From positions 9,651,356-9,715,355 of the forward strand of contig NC_064040.1 of the NCBI RefSeq assembly GCF_932526225.1: a stretch of 64,000 nucleotides of DNA, written 5' to 3'. Positions 1 through 11,546 of the stretch are shown piece after piece (position 1 is the stretch's first letter; each line of letters starts with the position of its first letter). The DNA comes from Nematostella vectensis (Eukaryota > Cnidaria > Anthozoa > Actiniaria > Edwardsiidae). The position numbers were made by a program, and so were the translations under genes. The notes below the pieces were generated by a model, which did not search any database, was not told the DNA's origin, and saw only the letters and a list, made by a program, of their open reading frames with translations.

Positions 1-423
1 CCTCAAATAAGCTCACACTCTGGACAAGAATGAGACAAATATTCAATGGCTGAAAGTTTATTGAAAAAAGCTACTCTGAGCTGTACGGATATAGAGACAG
101 AGACACTGATGTAGAAGTACTGAGATTAAAAGAAAAAAAACATTCAGCTATTGCGCCTACCTTGAATAAGGGCCTCCCTCGAATAAGCTCCTTGTCTGAT
201 AGTCGAAAAATTTAATAAGCCACAGGGTGTTAATATGAGTAAAAATGGTAACCACCAGTAGTTTTACTATACCATAACATATTTATTGAAATAAACACTA
301 CATAATGTAAATATGCTAAAATATTTCTATTCTAACTAAGAACAATTTTGAACCAGCCGTGAAACTTTCTAAATAACATTTTTACAATTATGCTACAGTT
401 CTTTCTACAAGCTTTATATAATT
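1..423. other. intergenic / 3' flank, no gene seen
   Basis: I see no coding region. A short motif, CCTC(A/G)AATAAGCTC, occurs at the left edge and again near 178-192, which suggests an old interspersed repeat. The right part is plausible 3' untranslated sequence for the minus-strand gene that ends at 424. Confidence 0.3.
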
Positions 424-1920
424 TCACCTAAAAAAATGTTTTTTGACATCATCTTGCCTACAAAAGTTCCTCTGGTACTCTGTCATCCAAAGCCCCTTAG
501 GGTAGTATGGAAAAGGCTCATCAACAACAGCAGGGGGGACAATTTCTCTTTTTCTTATGGCTTCCTCATGTGCCATTGTCTTCTGTTTGATGCCTTGCTG
601 GCGGCGCTTGGCTGCACGCAGAGCCGCAGGAAACACCTTAAGAAATGAGTACCGATCAATAACAGTGACTTAGCAAACAGATGGATCAGTTGTGAGAGGA
701 AAGGTAGCCATATGCACATATATACCAGGGTCGTAATAATAGCAGGGGGAGGACTGTTCCTAGGTAGGTTCAAAATTTCACAAAGGATGATTGGCCCCTC
801 TCCCTCCTCACCTAGAAGATTCAGGTAACCATGAATCACAATTAAAGGACATTGAAGAAAATGCAGCTATCCCCCCCTCCCCATCCCAGACAATATAATC
901 ATAAACTGGTAACCCTCAACCCAGAAACCCCAAACCCCAAAAATTCTGGCTAAAGAATACACCGAGGTATAGGCTATGCTATCATTAATTGAGGGTGTAT
1001 AAGTCTTACTCTAGCAAAAAACACAATTTATGTATTACTTATTAGATGGAGATAGAAATATTTGTTTTGACAACAGCTCTATATAGTACAATCAGAACTT
1101 TGTTTTTGCAATTAACTAATGATCTTTGACTTTGAAAGGGTTTTGAAGATTGATTTTGACACAAGACCGATTGTTATACATAAATATACAGCTCATTCGA
1201 ATAGCATAGTTGGACCCGCATAGTTCATAAAGATCACAAAGGCCCACAAGTTGTGACAGGGGAAACCGATCGATCATAGGAGAAGTTTGGGTATGATTTA
1301 ATTAAATAAACAGGGCAATTAGGCTTAAACAACTACAACAATACCTCCGGTTCTGAAGCTAACACATTATGTGTTTTCTTGTATTCTACGGGACCGTCGT
1401 TCGCCCAACCGTACGGTAAAAACGGTGGATTTCGCCGTTTATCCTCTATATCTCTAGAAGGAGAGTCTTTGCGAGTTCTACGACGGGTTTCGCGCTTCTT
1501 TACACGTTCTGGGGAGCGTTGTTTACGTTCACGATTCGGTCTTGCTTGATCGCTTTTGACTTTATAAGTAGCGTCAGCTTTTATCATGGACTTGTGCTTG
1601 TTCTTTACTTCCTCTCGTTTGTGTTCACTCAAAGAATCTTCTCTTTGCTCCTTTCTCTCTAACCACGCTTCTACAGGTTTCGTTTTGTTTACATCGGGCG
1701 GAGTTGTCGGTAATTCGGCTACTTTATCCGCATCTCTGGCCGACTCTATTTCTTCGATGTCGTTGTCTTCAATGTCGCTTTCCCATAGCCACGGTTCATG
1801 TCTGTGTTCAACACTCCGTCTTTGTTGACGATAGTTCATTCTCGCTTTGTACTCTTCTACGGAAAAGTCGTCCCATTTCGGCGACCGGTAGTAGCGTTGG
1901 TATGCACTTTTATACACCAT
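424..1920 (-). CDS. CCSAP: CCSAP-like centriole/cilia/spindle-associated protein
   Basis: Two coding exons: 1345-1920 and 424-636, joined in phase 0 (donor GAG|GTATTG, acceptor TTAAG|GTGTTT). The product is 262 aa; human CCSAP is 270. The family binds polyglutamylated tubulin at centrioles, cilia and spindles. Three blocks match the vertebrate protein as I recall it: the N-terminal SAYQRYYRSPKWDDF...EPWLW block, the central PYGW...KTHNVLAS block that ends exon 1, and the exon-2 ALRAAKRRQ helix with the C-terminal LWMTEYQRNF motif. Between them lies a charged, low-complexity linker rich in Lys, Arg and Glu. I chose the ATG at 1918-1920 because it aligns with the family start. The frame stays open upstream past 2067 but without another ATG. 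Confidence in identity is high; the exact start is less certain. Confidence 0.88.
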
Positions 1921-2130
1921 GCTGGAACTTCTGCAACATCGGGAAACTCTGCTATTAGGAAGCCATTTGTGTGCTAGGTCACGTGACGGAATATAAACAG
2001 TTGATTGGCTTCTCCCATTTGTGTTGTCAAGGACGCCACTCGCTCTTAACTTTACATTTCCCGCCAAAAAAAATAGATATGACCTGTTTATAGACTGTAA
2101 ATCGACATTTATTTATTTTTCTATAAATAC

Positions 2131-2292
2131 TCACATTGTTTCGTTTTCCCTGTCTATATCTTCAACCTCCCAAAGTCCAATTCTCTGAAATTCGAACGAT
2201 TTATCTTCGATAAACTCATGTTGCCTACATCTTTCTCTGAATTTCTTAAGTTTTTTCTTTTCCAGAATAATTGATTCTGGTGATAGATACAT
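2131..2292 (-). CDS. small ORF or upstream exon, 53 aa, unknown
   Basis: A short open frame begins with ATG at 2290-2292 and encodes a charged peptide with a KKKLKKFRERCRQ-type basic stretch followed by an acidic end. It ends ACA-AT|GTGAGT, so the final TGA overlaps a good 5' splice site. It lies upstream of CCSAP on the same strand. Splicing from this donor to the AG near 2085 would enter the CCSAP frame, so it could be an optional 5' exon of that gene. It could equally be a short independent ORF or chance. I do not recognise the peptide. Confidence 0.25.
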   Translation of the reverse strand: MYLSPESIILEKKKLKKFRERCRQHEFIEDKSFEFQRIGLWEVEDIDRENETM

Positions 2293-2552
2293 ATTGATAT
2301 TGAATTGTTACAGTGTTAAGAATATCATCCTCTGGACTACAAAATAATTATTCGCGGCATGCGCGAGCATCTATGACATAATAATTGCATAGTGCGAACA
2401 ATTTATTAGGAATGTAAAATAATTATAAGGCGTGAAATTTCTGACATTTCTCCGCAATCTGCTTGACATTTTTAGTAATCATACCTAATATGATTGGACA
2501 ACTGGACAAAAAGATGATTACAGAGATAATAAAAGGAGGCAATCTATGTCAA

Positions 2553-3047
2553 CTATATTCTTTTATCAACAATCGGTCTTTTCTTTGGGTATTTATCATG
2601 ATGTTGTTCGACCACCCTGACTATATGATCCATACCCTCGCACAAGCCGTCTCCATTTGAGGCAAACGCTTCCTGTACATGCAAAGGGTTCCTCTTGAGC
2701 TTAAGTAGCCCCAGATGTTCTGCAATATCGCCTGCTTTTAGCACATTCGGCAAATCCTGCTTGTTCGCAACCACAACAACCGGAACATCTACCATTACTT
2801 TCTCCTGAAGAATGCCCAAAAGTTGAGCTTCGTTTAATCGCTGTATATCGGTGCTGTCTACAACATAAATCAACCCACTTTTATCATCTGTAAAGTAGTG
2901 TTTTCGTAGATTTGGTTGCCCTCCGATATCCCATACTGCAAAATGTACATTTTTGGCTGGCTGCATTGACTCTGTAGTAGTCGAGTTGTTTGGGCGCTTG
3001 AATTTGTATAAAATCGTTGTTTTTCCCGCTGCATCCAGTCCTAGCAT
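2553..3047 (-). CDS. divergent ARF-like small GTPase, N-terminus frame-disrupted
   Basis: Intronless ARF/ARL-family protein. Visible motifs are the P-loop GLDAAGKT, switch II WDIGGQ and the base-binding NKQD. The usual C-terminal SAT loop is replaced by ASNGDG. Switch I is shortened and lacks the family's PT-x-GFNVE pattern (here TTTESMQPAKNVHFAVWD), so effector binding would be unusual. ARF proteins normally begin with MG and an amphipathic helix. A matching ATG with MGIFCSLF lies at 3118-3120, but it is one frame away from the GTPase body, and the body's own frame meets a stop at 3093-3095. C, T and A homopolymers of five lie in the gap, so this may be a sequencing indel or a true frameshift. 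The ATG at 3045-3047 would give a protein lacking the helix. No specific ARL subtype is assigned. Confidence 0.7.
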   Translation of the reverse strand: MLGLDAAGKTTILYKFKRPNNSTTTESMQPAKNVHFAVWDIGGQPNLRKHYFTDDKSGLIYVVDSTDIQRLNEAQLLGILQEKVMVDVPVVVVANKQDLPNVLKAGDIAEHLGLLKLKRNPLHVQEAFASNGDGLCEGMDHIVRVVEQHHDKYPKKRPIVDKRI

Positions 3048-3262
3048 TAATATCGTCGACTCGTGCCGAGGTTTTTGAAAAATGTCGGGGGCTCACAAAT
3101 AATGAACAAAAGATCCCCATATTGTTAACGTGTGGCTGTTTTGACATCCCCCAAACCGGAAGTATTTCGAACCGTAATTATTTTAATTCTGGTTAGCGGC
3201 AATCACACTAGTTTACTTCCGTCGGGCCGATGAAAAACTCAATCGACAAAAGATAAAAGAAC

Positions 3263-3398
3263 CCAGCTTAGTCCCATGCGTTCTTACCGGGTTTCCTGTG
3301 CTCCGAGATGAACCGTGAGGCAGCCTGAGGCTAGGACGAGCGTCACAACTCTTTTCATCCACAGGAAACCCGATTAGAACGCCTGTGGGACTAGGCTG
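3263..3398. repeat. foldback element, about 36-bp inverted arms
   Basis: The left arm 3263-3300 and right arm 3360-3398 are imperfect reverse complements, including the shared GGGTTTCCTGTG / CACAGGAAACCC core and CAGC(C/T)TAGTCCCA ends. The loop is about 60 bp. This looks like a small MITE or foldback sequence between genes. Confidence 0.6.
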
Positions 3399-3532
3399 AA
3401 AAAAACCTCTATTAGGATCTGGACTACCTAACAGGCCATGCCCTTGTATAAGAAAAAAATACGACTAGAAGTTTCTAATAGAAAGTGAATGCTCGGAGGA
3501 CGGGACGAACATGTTTCAGTAGAGGGGTTCTC

Positions 3533-3708
3533 AAAAAAGACCGCTGATCAGCATGAAATCAAAATACAAATCAGCCGACTGGGAAGCCTGTGGTGTGGAC
3601 ACGAAAAATTGCATCCACTATATAAAACTCGCGCATGCGCTAAAAAGACCGCTGATCTGCATGAAAAAAAATACAAATCAACCGACTGGGAAGCCTGTGG
3701 TGTGGACA
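3533..3708. repeat. pair of about 68-bp direct repeats
   Basis: Two near-identical copies (about 3533-3601 and 3642-3708) share AAAAGACCGCTGAT and CGACTGGGAAGCCTGTGGTG. No gene is seen from 3121 to 4126 apart from these repeats and AT-rich sequence. Confidence 0.6.
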
Positions 3709-4126
3709 TTATATGCGATACCAAGATTAGACTTGCTCTCCGGTCGCTGCGCTCCCTCCGAGCAAAAAAAAGTTTCGCATGCTCGCCAATGGCAGCTTGA
3801 CAAAAAACAAAATTTCACTCTAATGACATAATCAGAAACGTGACATAAAAGTTTTAAATACTTTTATTTTATACATCACAAGACAGATACAGCGTTGGTT
3901 AAGCAAAAAAAAAAAATCCAAAAATCGCATGCCCCGGGCGTATACCCCTTTATGACACGCCTCACCATACCTTAAGGTTCTATGATCAACCAAAACTCTA
4001 AATAATCCGCAGACTTTTGCCATAAAGGAATATACAAAGTTTTTAATTATTTTTTCTTTTAATATTTGCTTTCGCCAGTAATTGACTGCTATAGCAATGT
4101 ATTACGGGAAGCGTGAGCTGGTCGCT

Positions 4127-7100
4127 TCACATTTCACTTTTGTTCACGTCCTGAATCACGTGTCTAATCCACGGTCCCAGGACCCTCACATCTGCGTACA
4201 CGCCATACTTGAGCGGCCGTGCGCACTGCTTTCCCCAGGAGATTACACCGGTCAAGTACCAGCGCCCGCCGTCCTGACAAGCCAGCGGCCCGCCACTGTC
4301 TGACTGACATGCGTCAACACTGCCGTCATTAAACCCCGCACACAGTGATGTCTTGTGCACTTGACCATTGTACGACTCCATGCGGTTGCATTGGTCACGT
4401 GATACAAGCGGCAGAGCGGCTTGTTTGAGGAATTTTGATCTGTGTCCTCGCCAGCCATTCCTGGATTAAAAAAGGGATTGAACTATGTTAATTTGTCAGG
4501 TAAATGAACAAGAAGCCCAGGGGTGAATAGCTACGGTTAGATGATAATGATTGATGATGGAGAGGGTGGTGATGGTGATGGTGATGGTGATTGGTGATGG
4601 TGACGGTGGCGGTGACGGTGATGGCGATGGTAATGGTGGTGACGGTGACGATGGTGATGATGGTGACGGTGATGGTGATGATGGTAAGGTGATTGTGATG
4701 CTGATAATGATTGATGATGGAGAGGGTGATGATGATAATGATGATGGTGACGGTGGTGAGATGGTGGTGATGGTGATAATGATGATGGTGGTGGTGGTGA
4801 TGGTGACGGTGACGGTGACGGTGACGGTGACGGTGACGGTGACGGTGATGGTGATGGTGATGGTGATGGTGATGGTGATGGTGATGGTGATGGTGATGGT
4901 GATGGTGATGGTGATGGTGATGGTGATGGTGATGGTGATGGTGATGGTGATGGTGACGGTGGCGGTGACGGTGATGGCGATGGTAATGGTGGTGACGGTG
5001 ACGATGGTGATGATGGTGACGGTGATGGTGATGATGGTAAGGTGATGGTGATGCTGATAATGATTGATGATGGAGAGGGTGATGATGATAATGATGATGG
5101 TGACGGTGGTGAGATGGTGGTGATGGTGATAATGATGATGGTGATGGTGATGGTGATGGTGATGGTGATGGTGATGGTGATGGTGATGGTGATGGTGATG
5201 GTGATGGTGATGGTGATGGTGATGGTGATGGTGATGGTGATGGTGATTGGTGATGATGGTGACGGTGATGGTGATGATGGTAAGGTGATGGTGATGCTGA
5301 TAATGATTGATGATGGAGAGGGTTATGATGATAATGATGATGGTGACGGTGGTGAGATGGTGGTGATGGTGATGATGATGATGGTGGTGATGGTGACGGT
5401 GACGGTGACGGTGACGGTGATGGTGATGGTGATGGTGATGGTGATGGTGATGGTGATGGTGATGGTGATGGTGATGGTGATGGTGATGGTGATGGTGATG
5501 GTGATGGTGATGGTGATGGTGATGGTGATGGTGATGGTGATGGTGATGGTGATTGGTGATGGTGACGGTGGCGGTGACGGTGATGGTAATGGTGGTGACG
5601 GTGACGATGGTGATGATGGTGACGGTGATGGTGATGATGGTAAGGTGATGGTGATGCTGATAATGATTGATGATGGAGAGGGTGATGATGATAATGATGA
5701 TGGTGACGGTGATGGTAATGGTGGTGACGGTGACGATGGTGATGATGGTGACGGTGATGGTGATGATGGTAAGGTGATGGTGATGCTGATAATGATTGAT
5801 GATGGAGAGGGTGATGATGATAATGATGATGGTGACGGTGGTGAGATGGTGGTGATGGTGATAATGATGATGGTGATGGTGATGGTGATGGTGATGGTGA
5901 TGGTGATGGTGATGGTGATGGTGATGGTGATGGTGATGGTGATGGTGATGGTGATGGTGATGGTGATGGTGATTGGTGATGATGGTGACGGTGATGGTGA
6001 TGATGGTAAGGTGATGGTGATGCTGATAATGATTGATGATGGAGAGGGTTATGATGATAATGATGATGGTGACGGTGGTGAGATGGTGGTGATGGTGATG
6101 ATGATGATGGTGGTGATGGTGACGGTGACGGTGACGGTGACGGTGACGGTGATGGTGATGGTGATGGTGATGGTGATGGTGATGGTGATGGTGATGGTGA
6201 TGGTGATGGTGATGGTGATGGTGATGGTGATGGTGATGGTGATGGTGATGGTGATGGTGATGGTGATGGTGATGGTGATGGTGATGGTGATGGTGATGGT
6301 GATGGTGATGGTGATTGGTGATGGTGACGGTGGCGGTGACGGTGATGGTAATGGTGGTGACGGTGACGATGGTGATGATGGTGACGGTGATGGTGATGAT
6401 GGTAAGGTGATGGTGATGCTGATAATGATTGATGATGGAGAGGGTGATGATGATAATGATGATGGTGACGGTGATGGTAATGGTGGTGACGGTGACGATG
6501 GTGATGATGGTGACGGTGATGGGGATGATGGTAAGGTGATGGTGATGACGATACTGATGCTGATGACACTGCTTACCTTCCCCACCCGGTAATGTAGCAG
6601 ATCTTGCCAGCAGGCTCCTCCATGTTGGACGGTGGAAGACATATCGGATAAACGCGATTGTCAAACAGCACTGGCTGCTCTAATTCCAGAAGCGCTACAA
6701 ATGAACATAAAATTCAATAAGTGATGCTAAGCGGGAGGGGCATGAAGCATTGGTTGAACCGTTATTGGGGTTGCTTAACAAAGAATTAGTCCCTAAAGAC
6801 TTAATGCATTTCGGGTGTCTAGAACAAAGTTTAGATAAAACAAACCATAATTAAAAGATGATAACAGATTACCTATGTCATAGTCGATAGGCTCGGCAAA
6901 GTCGCCATTCACAAACTTTCCATTGAACTTGGGATGTACGATGATTCGCTTCACTTGCTGGGCGCGCTCAAAGTGTCTTTTGGATGAGTGACGCCGCCTT
7001 TCACCGAGAAGTACCTTCCACTTGTCGGGATCAGCGGATGAGCGAGGATCTACAGTAGAGGATATCGTAAAGAGCAAGGTTACAATTGAGACAGTCTAAG

Positions 7101-9163
7101 AGTGTGCTTAGAGAGAAACTGGGTAATAATGTTGACAAGCAAGCGACCAAGAAAGGACAGGATTGCCAACCTTGCTCGGCAAATTTGTTTTATGGATGAG
7201 TATCTTCTAACACGAACCAGAGGCGTGTCTAGAGAAAAACGCAGGGTGGGGTCCAGTGTAGTAAGCCACTGACCACGGATTAATCAAGTTCAAATCGGCA
7301 TCCTTAGCTCTGGTAATAGGTCAAGAGATCAATAGGATCCATCTAAAAAGTTGTTCCATCCAAATTTACACATGAAATTAACGATGTTTTTAACTACCAA
7401 CAAAAAGGTAAACCGGAGTCCAACTCATCTCGTCACATGAGCGAGCAGGGTGGGGTCCGCACCTCCCAGACCACCCCCCCCCCCCCCTCACGGAACTCGC
7501 CTGCAAACATATATTGTTTGCGCCTCTGATAGGGTCACGTATGTATAAATGGATTTACTCCACTCAATGGGCATGGCTTAGGAAAGCAAGAAAAAAAAGG
7601 AAAGGGTTGAAACTGGGCAACATTTACTGATACGCTCGTTATAAAGAGGGTGTCATTTTAAAAATGCAAACTGAGATGTGTGTACTATAAAGAATTTCCT
7701 ATAAACTCGCATTGTATGGAACATATGGGTATTTGAACAAGCCACATTCCAGGCGAGTTAGAGAGAGATTTCCGATCATCATACCTTTAAAACAATGGCC
7801 AGCGGTAATTATCCATCGAGCTTCGATCAGCGAGCCCGCGCACACCTGACGATCGTTCAGCAGTAGTGCCACTTGCCATGGCCATAGGCCTTCACTGCTC
7901 ACGACCCCGCCCACAATCCTCTTGTCGATCAACCCAAGAAATCTCTTGCGTATGTGCGTCAGGGAACGGCGAAACTGTCTTCCACATTGTGCCTTGTTGA
8001 TTTCATCTGGGGACATTGATAAAATAGCCTTAAGATGTGGGAAAAAAGAGGAATATAAAGTAAGATCTGAAATGACAGAAGTGAGATGGGATAGGTTACA
8101 ACTGGAAGAGACTGAAGGAGACAGAATACTACTAATGGGAGAGGGGAAGGGAAAGATATTGAGAAGGAACAGAAGGTTGGAATAATAAAGGATAAATAAG
8201 GAAGTAAAGGAAGAGAACAGGACGGCAAATAGACAAGGGAAAGTTGAATGCAAAATCGCTTATGTAAACTGATAAAAAACCAGAACACCGACACCCTCTC
8301 TACCTTTCCCAGATATTATTTTTCTTTCTTTGCCCCATCTCAGAATTGCAAATCAAAGCCCCACCCCAACCTTTTAAGGGTAACGGTTAAAGGAGAAGGT
8401 TAGAAAACAGACGAAAGAAAGGAAGGAAAGAAAACTGATGCAAGAAAGGAAGTAAAGAAAACAGATGCAAGAAAGGAAAGAAATAAAACAGACGGAAGAA
8501 AGGACGAAAGCAGAGACAGAAGAAAAAAAAGAAATAAAACAGACGCAATAAAGGACAAAGATAAGACAGAAGAAAGAAAGGAAGGAAAGAAAACAGACGA
8601 TAGAAAGGGAGAAAAGAAAACAGACAAAAGAAAGGAAGGAAAGAAAACAGACAGAAGAAAAAAAGGAAATAAAACAGACGCAAGAAAGAAAAAAGATACG
8701 ACTGACGAAAGAAAGGAAGGAAAGAAAACAGACGCAAGAAAGGGAGGAAAAAAAACAGACGAAAGAAAGGAAGGAAAGAAAACAGACGCAAGAAAGGAAA
8801 TAAATAAATCAGACGGGAAAAAAAAGAAAGAAAATAAAACAGACGCAACAAAGGAAGGAGATAAGACAGACGGAAAAAAGGAAGAAAAGAAAAAAGATGC
8901 AAGAAAGTAAGGAACAAAAACAGACGCAAGGAAGGGAGGAAAGAAAAGAGACGCAAGAAAGGAAGGGAAAAACAGATGAAAGAAAGGAATAAAAAAAAAA
9001 ACAGGCGCAAGAAAGAAGGCAATGAGAGGAAGGATGTAATATGCAAGGCTGGATAAAAGAGATTCCTCGCACTGCTTTCTACCAGTCCATTACCTTCCAC
9101 GTGCGCCGAGTCCACTATAATGAATAAACCAAGCAGAATCAGCAGTCTTTTGCAGTTGCGCAT
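4127..9163 (-). CDS. secreted trypsin-like serine protease (S1 family)
   Basis: Five exons: 9094-9163, 7785-8006, 6873-7049, 6577-6694 and 4127-4460, all with GT-AG introns and consistent phases; 306 aa. Exon 1 encodes a signal peptide ([15 protein letters not shown]). A short Cys-containing propeptide precedes the activation site KR|IVGG. The catalytic triad is present: His in ITAGHC, Asp in DYDIALL, and Ser in SDSGGPL. The DACQ context gives the Asp at the S1 pocket base expected for cleavage after Lys/Arg. The residue before Asp194, normally Gly193 of the oxyanion hole, is Ser here. The start is the ATG at 9161-9163, which directly precedes the hydrophobic core. Exon 4 and exon 5 are separated by a 2.1 kb intron made almost entirely of GGTGAT repeats, and intron 1 carries a polypurine array. 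Substrate and biological role cannot be read from the sequence. Confidence 0.9.
4551..6550. repeat. 2-kb (GGTGAT)n minisatellite with higher-order repeats
   Basis: Long runs of GGTGAT with blocks of GGTGAC are separated by recurring punctuation such as ATTGATGATGGAGAGGGTGATGATG. The segment starting about 5041 recurs about 720 bp later (about 5764), so a higher-order unit has been tandemly duplicated. The array is strand-asymmetric (G-rich on plus) and fills the intron between protease exons 4 and 5. The long open frames through it on both strands are a by-product of the 6-bp period. Confidence 0.95.
7231..7440. repeat. dispersed repeat, copy 1 (about 210 bp)
   Basis: Starts GCAGGGTGGGGTCCAG and runs to near CACATGA. 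A second diverged copy lies at 34447-34655 in the same orientation, sharing the order of GCAGGGTGGGGTCCAG, CTTAGCTCTGGT, AGATCCAT and AACTCAT. It sits in protease intron 2. The class of element is unknown. Confidence 0.65.
8395..9010. repeat. polypurine tandem array in protease intron 1
   Basis: Imperfect tandem units of the form GAAAGAAAGGAAGGAAAGAAAACAGACGC, almost free of pyrimidines on the plus strand. The array begins within about 100 nt of the intron's 5' splice site (donor at 9092-9093). Purine-only stretches like this can form triplex DNA, which is an inference. Confidence 0.85.
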
Positions 9164-11546
9164 GCTCAATGGTACTCTTCACCTAACAACATTTGAAAGT
9201 ATGTCACAGAGTCAGAGCAGAATAATGAAATGCATTTTTCCTCAAAAATCTATTAAAAATAATAGGAAATGAAAATATATTTTTAGGGAAACGTATAGCA
9301 AAAAGCATAAAATGAAAGTCGCGTTTTTGTCTTTCAAAGGAAATATATCTAGAATAAAAATGTGGCATGAGTATGATAATTTTATGGATTCCAAAACACC
9401 TTTGTGTCATACTCATTTCACCAAAAATTATTGCCTTTATTATAGCCACTTTCAAAGCGAAAACTCCTTTATTTGAATATGAATGGGAAATACATTATGA
9501 AATCTCTTAAAGTGTAAAGCTGTGAACATCGGGCTCATACAAACGGAATATCAATGATATTCGTGATCTTTTCAACATTTTTATTTTAAAAAAGTTGTAA
9601 AATTAATCGTACAGAGTGATATACATTTGAAACAAAAAAGTTCTGTCTTTTGGATAGCTATTTGATTATTTTTCTTGTAAGAATATATTTTTTTAACCCT
9701 ACGAAAAAATGATCAAAATAATTATCGTTGCTAAGAAATTGAGGAACGTCCAAGAAGTAAGCAAACTTTAAGGATTCATTATGGTTTACAAGCCATGACG
9801 GCCCGTGCCTAATGTAAAATTAGTTATTTCCCTGAATTGATACGCATGTGAAATTCCTTTGCAGAAAACGAGAGAAATTTCTTTACTTTACAAATCCCAA
9901 ACTTCATGATAATCTCACCTACCTTACAAACACTTGATAACCACTTTGCGGCACTCGATAACTGTTCGATATCCACTTAGTGAGCGTTTATAACATGCCT
10001 TGAAGGAACTGCTTTCTTTAGGGAATAAATTCCCGGAAAGTTCTAAGTCGCACTCAACCGGCTCGCACAGTACTCAAAAGTCAACAACCTTCAGCTTTCT
10101 ATTTCGTAAGCTCCAAAATGCCCGCTGCGTGGAAATACACCTGCTCCGTGCTAGTTTTTCTTTATATCTGCCCGCCTAAATCGACCATTCATAACAGGGT
10201 TTCTAACTAAATTGCTATCCAAGTTTATGATTTGTTTGGACTAAACATCAGCTGAGAGCCGTTTTTTAACGAAAATTGGAAATTTGTGCTCTTGTTTTCC
10301 GGACAAGATTAAACGTTACAACTAATTATTTTTAGTTGATTGTTATGCGAAATTGGGGTATGTGTACCAACCTATGACAAATTTTCTGTCAATCTTCTTA
10401 AAAAAAATTTTAATTTTAAAAAAGCAACTGTCTGAGAAAAAAATGAAATGTAAATAATGAAAATATTTCTTAATTTCTGCAAAGCACTTCTCTGCAGGAG
10501 CTAAGAATTGAAAGGCTTAGTCCTCTTTCATGTGTCAGTAATTCCAATAATGGACCAGATACTTTAAAAGTGGGTGGGCAAACTTGGAAATGAGCCCCAA
10601 AAAGGGTGGAAAATACTAAAAAAATGGATGTGAAATTCAGCTCCAAATTACCTCCTGATTTACTTTTAAATTGTCATTTGACATTTTTTTCTTGTCCAAT
10701 CTCAATTTCGATTGGTCTAAGTTGTTCCAAGACCCTAACGCGCATGTGCAAGGACAAGTGGGAGAGTAGATTATTAGAGCGATTATGAGCAAGTTATTAG
10801 CATAACATCATTAACGTATTAGTCTCTACAAGTCGCCGTGATCGGACGGATGTCTCCAGGATCGTACAAGCCGGTTTAATTCTTGCGTACTTATCCCCCC
10901 CCCCCCTTACAAGATTCGCCCCCGCTATTTCTTAGGCTACACGAGGTCTTCTGACATGACTTAACTTAGAGCACAAAGAGATCAAAGAAAATGTATTAGG
11001 ATGCGTACCTTTCAATCCATTCCATTCACGGGTTACGAGAATTGATATGATAGTATTAGAATATAAAAGCGAAATGTTCGATTTTGAGGGTTCGAGCTAT
11101 TGGGGTTTAAAATACACATGGTCGACCTGTTCGCAAGTGCACGGGCGCAGATCTAGAAACAAGGGGGGGGGGGGGGGGGTGAAACAAGGTTTAAGAAAGA
11201 GGGGGCGATCGGCTCACCCCTAGATCCGCCCCTAAAGTGCATGGGGCGATCGGTTCACCCCTAGATCCGCCCCTAAAGTGCATAGCTCAAATAACCGGGA
11301 GTATATTCGAGTTTATTGAGATCTGCAGATTACCTGATTACCATGCTTACCATGTTTTTTTTATTCTTCCTGAGCATCAAAGGTTTTGTTTTTCACATCC
11401 AAAGTTTACCCGTCATTTGTTGATTCCCCGCTGACCAAAAATGGTCTTGTTTTGCTGTCCACCTGCGCTCAAGTTCTCTGAGCTCATAGTCACGTGAACA
11501 AAGTTTTCGTCAACATAAAAAGGTTTTATGTGACTGCTTGTGGCAA
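9164..11546. other. intergenic, no gene recognised
   Basis: AT-rich spacer upstream of the protease gene. No open frame has family resemblance. It contains a run of C near 10896-10907, a run of G at 11163-11179, and a 42-bp direct duplication (about 11201-11283) with CACCCCTAGATCCGCCCCTAAAG in both copies. The protease promoter should lie just above 9163, but no clear TATA element was identified. Confidence 0.4.

Noticed and set aside
4488-6664. Open frames of up to 722 codons on both strands (His-, Ser-Pro-, Ile-Thr- and Met-Val-rich)
   Set aside because: They are the translation of GGTGAT hexamers in several frames. A period divisible by three without stops keeps all frames open, and the region lies inside a well-supported intron.
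8387-9169. 260-codon Leu/Phe/Ser-rich membrane protein frame
   Set aside because: It is protease exon 1 running into its intron and the polypurine array. The true coding part stops at the donor at 9092-9093.
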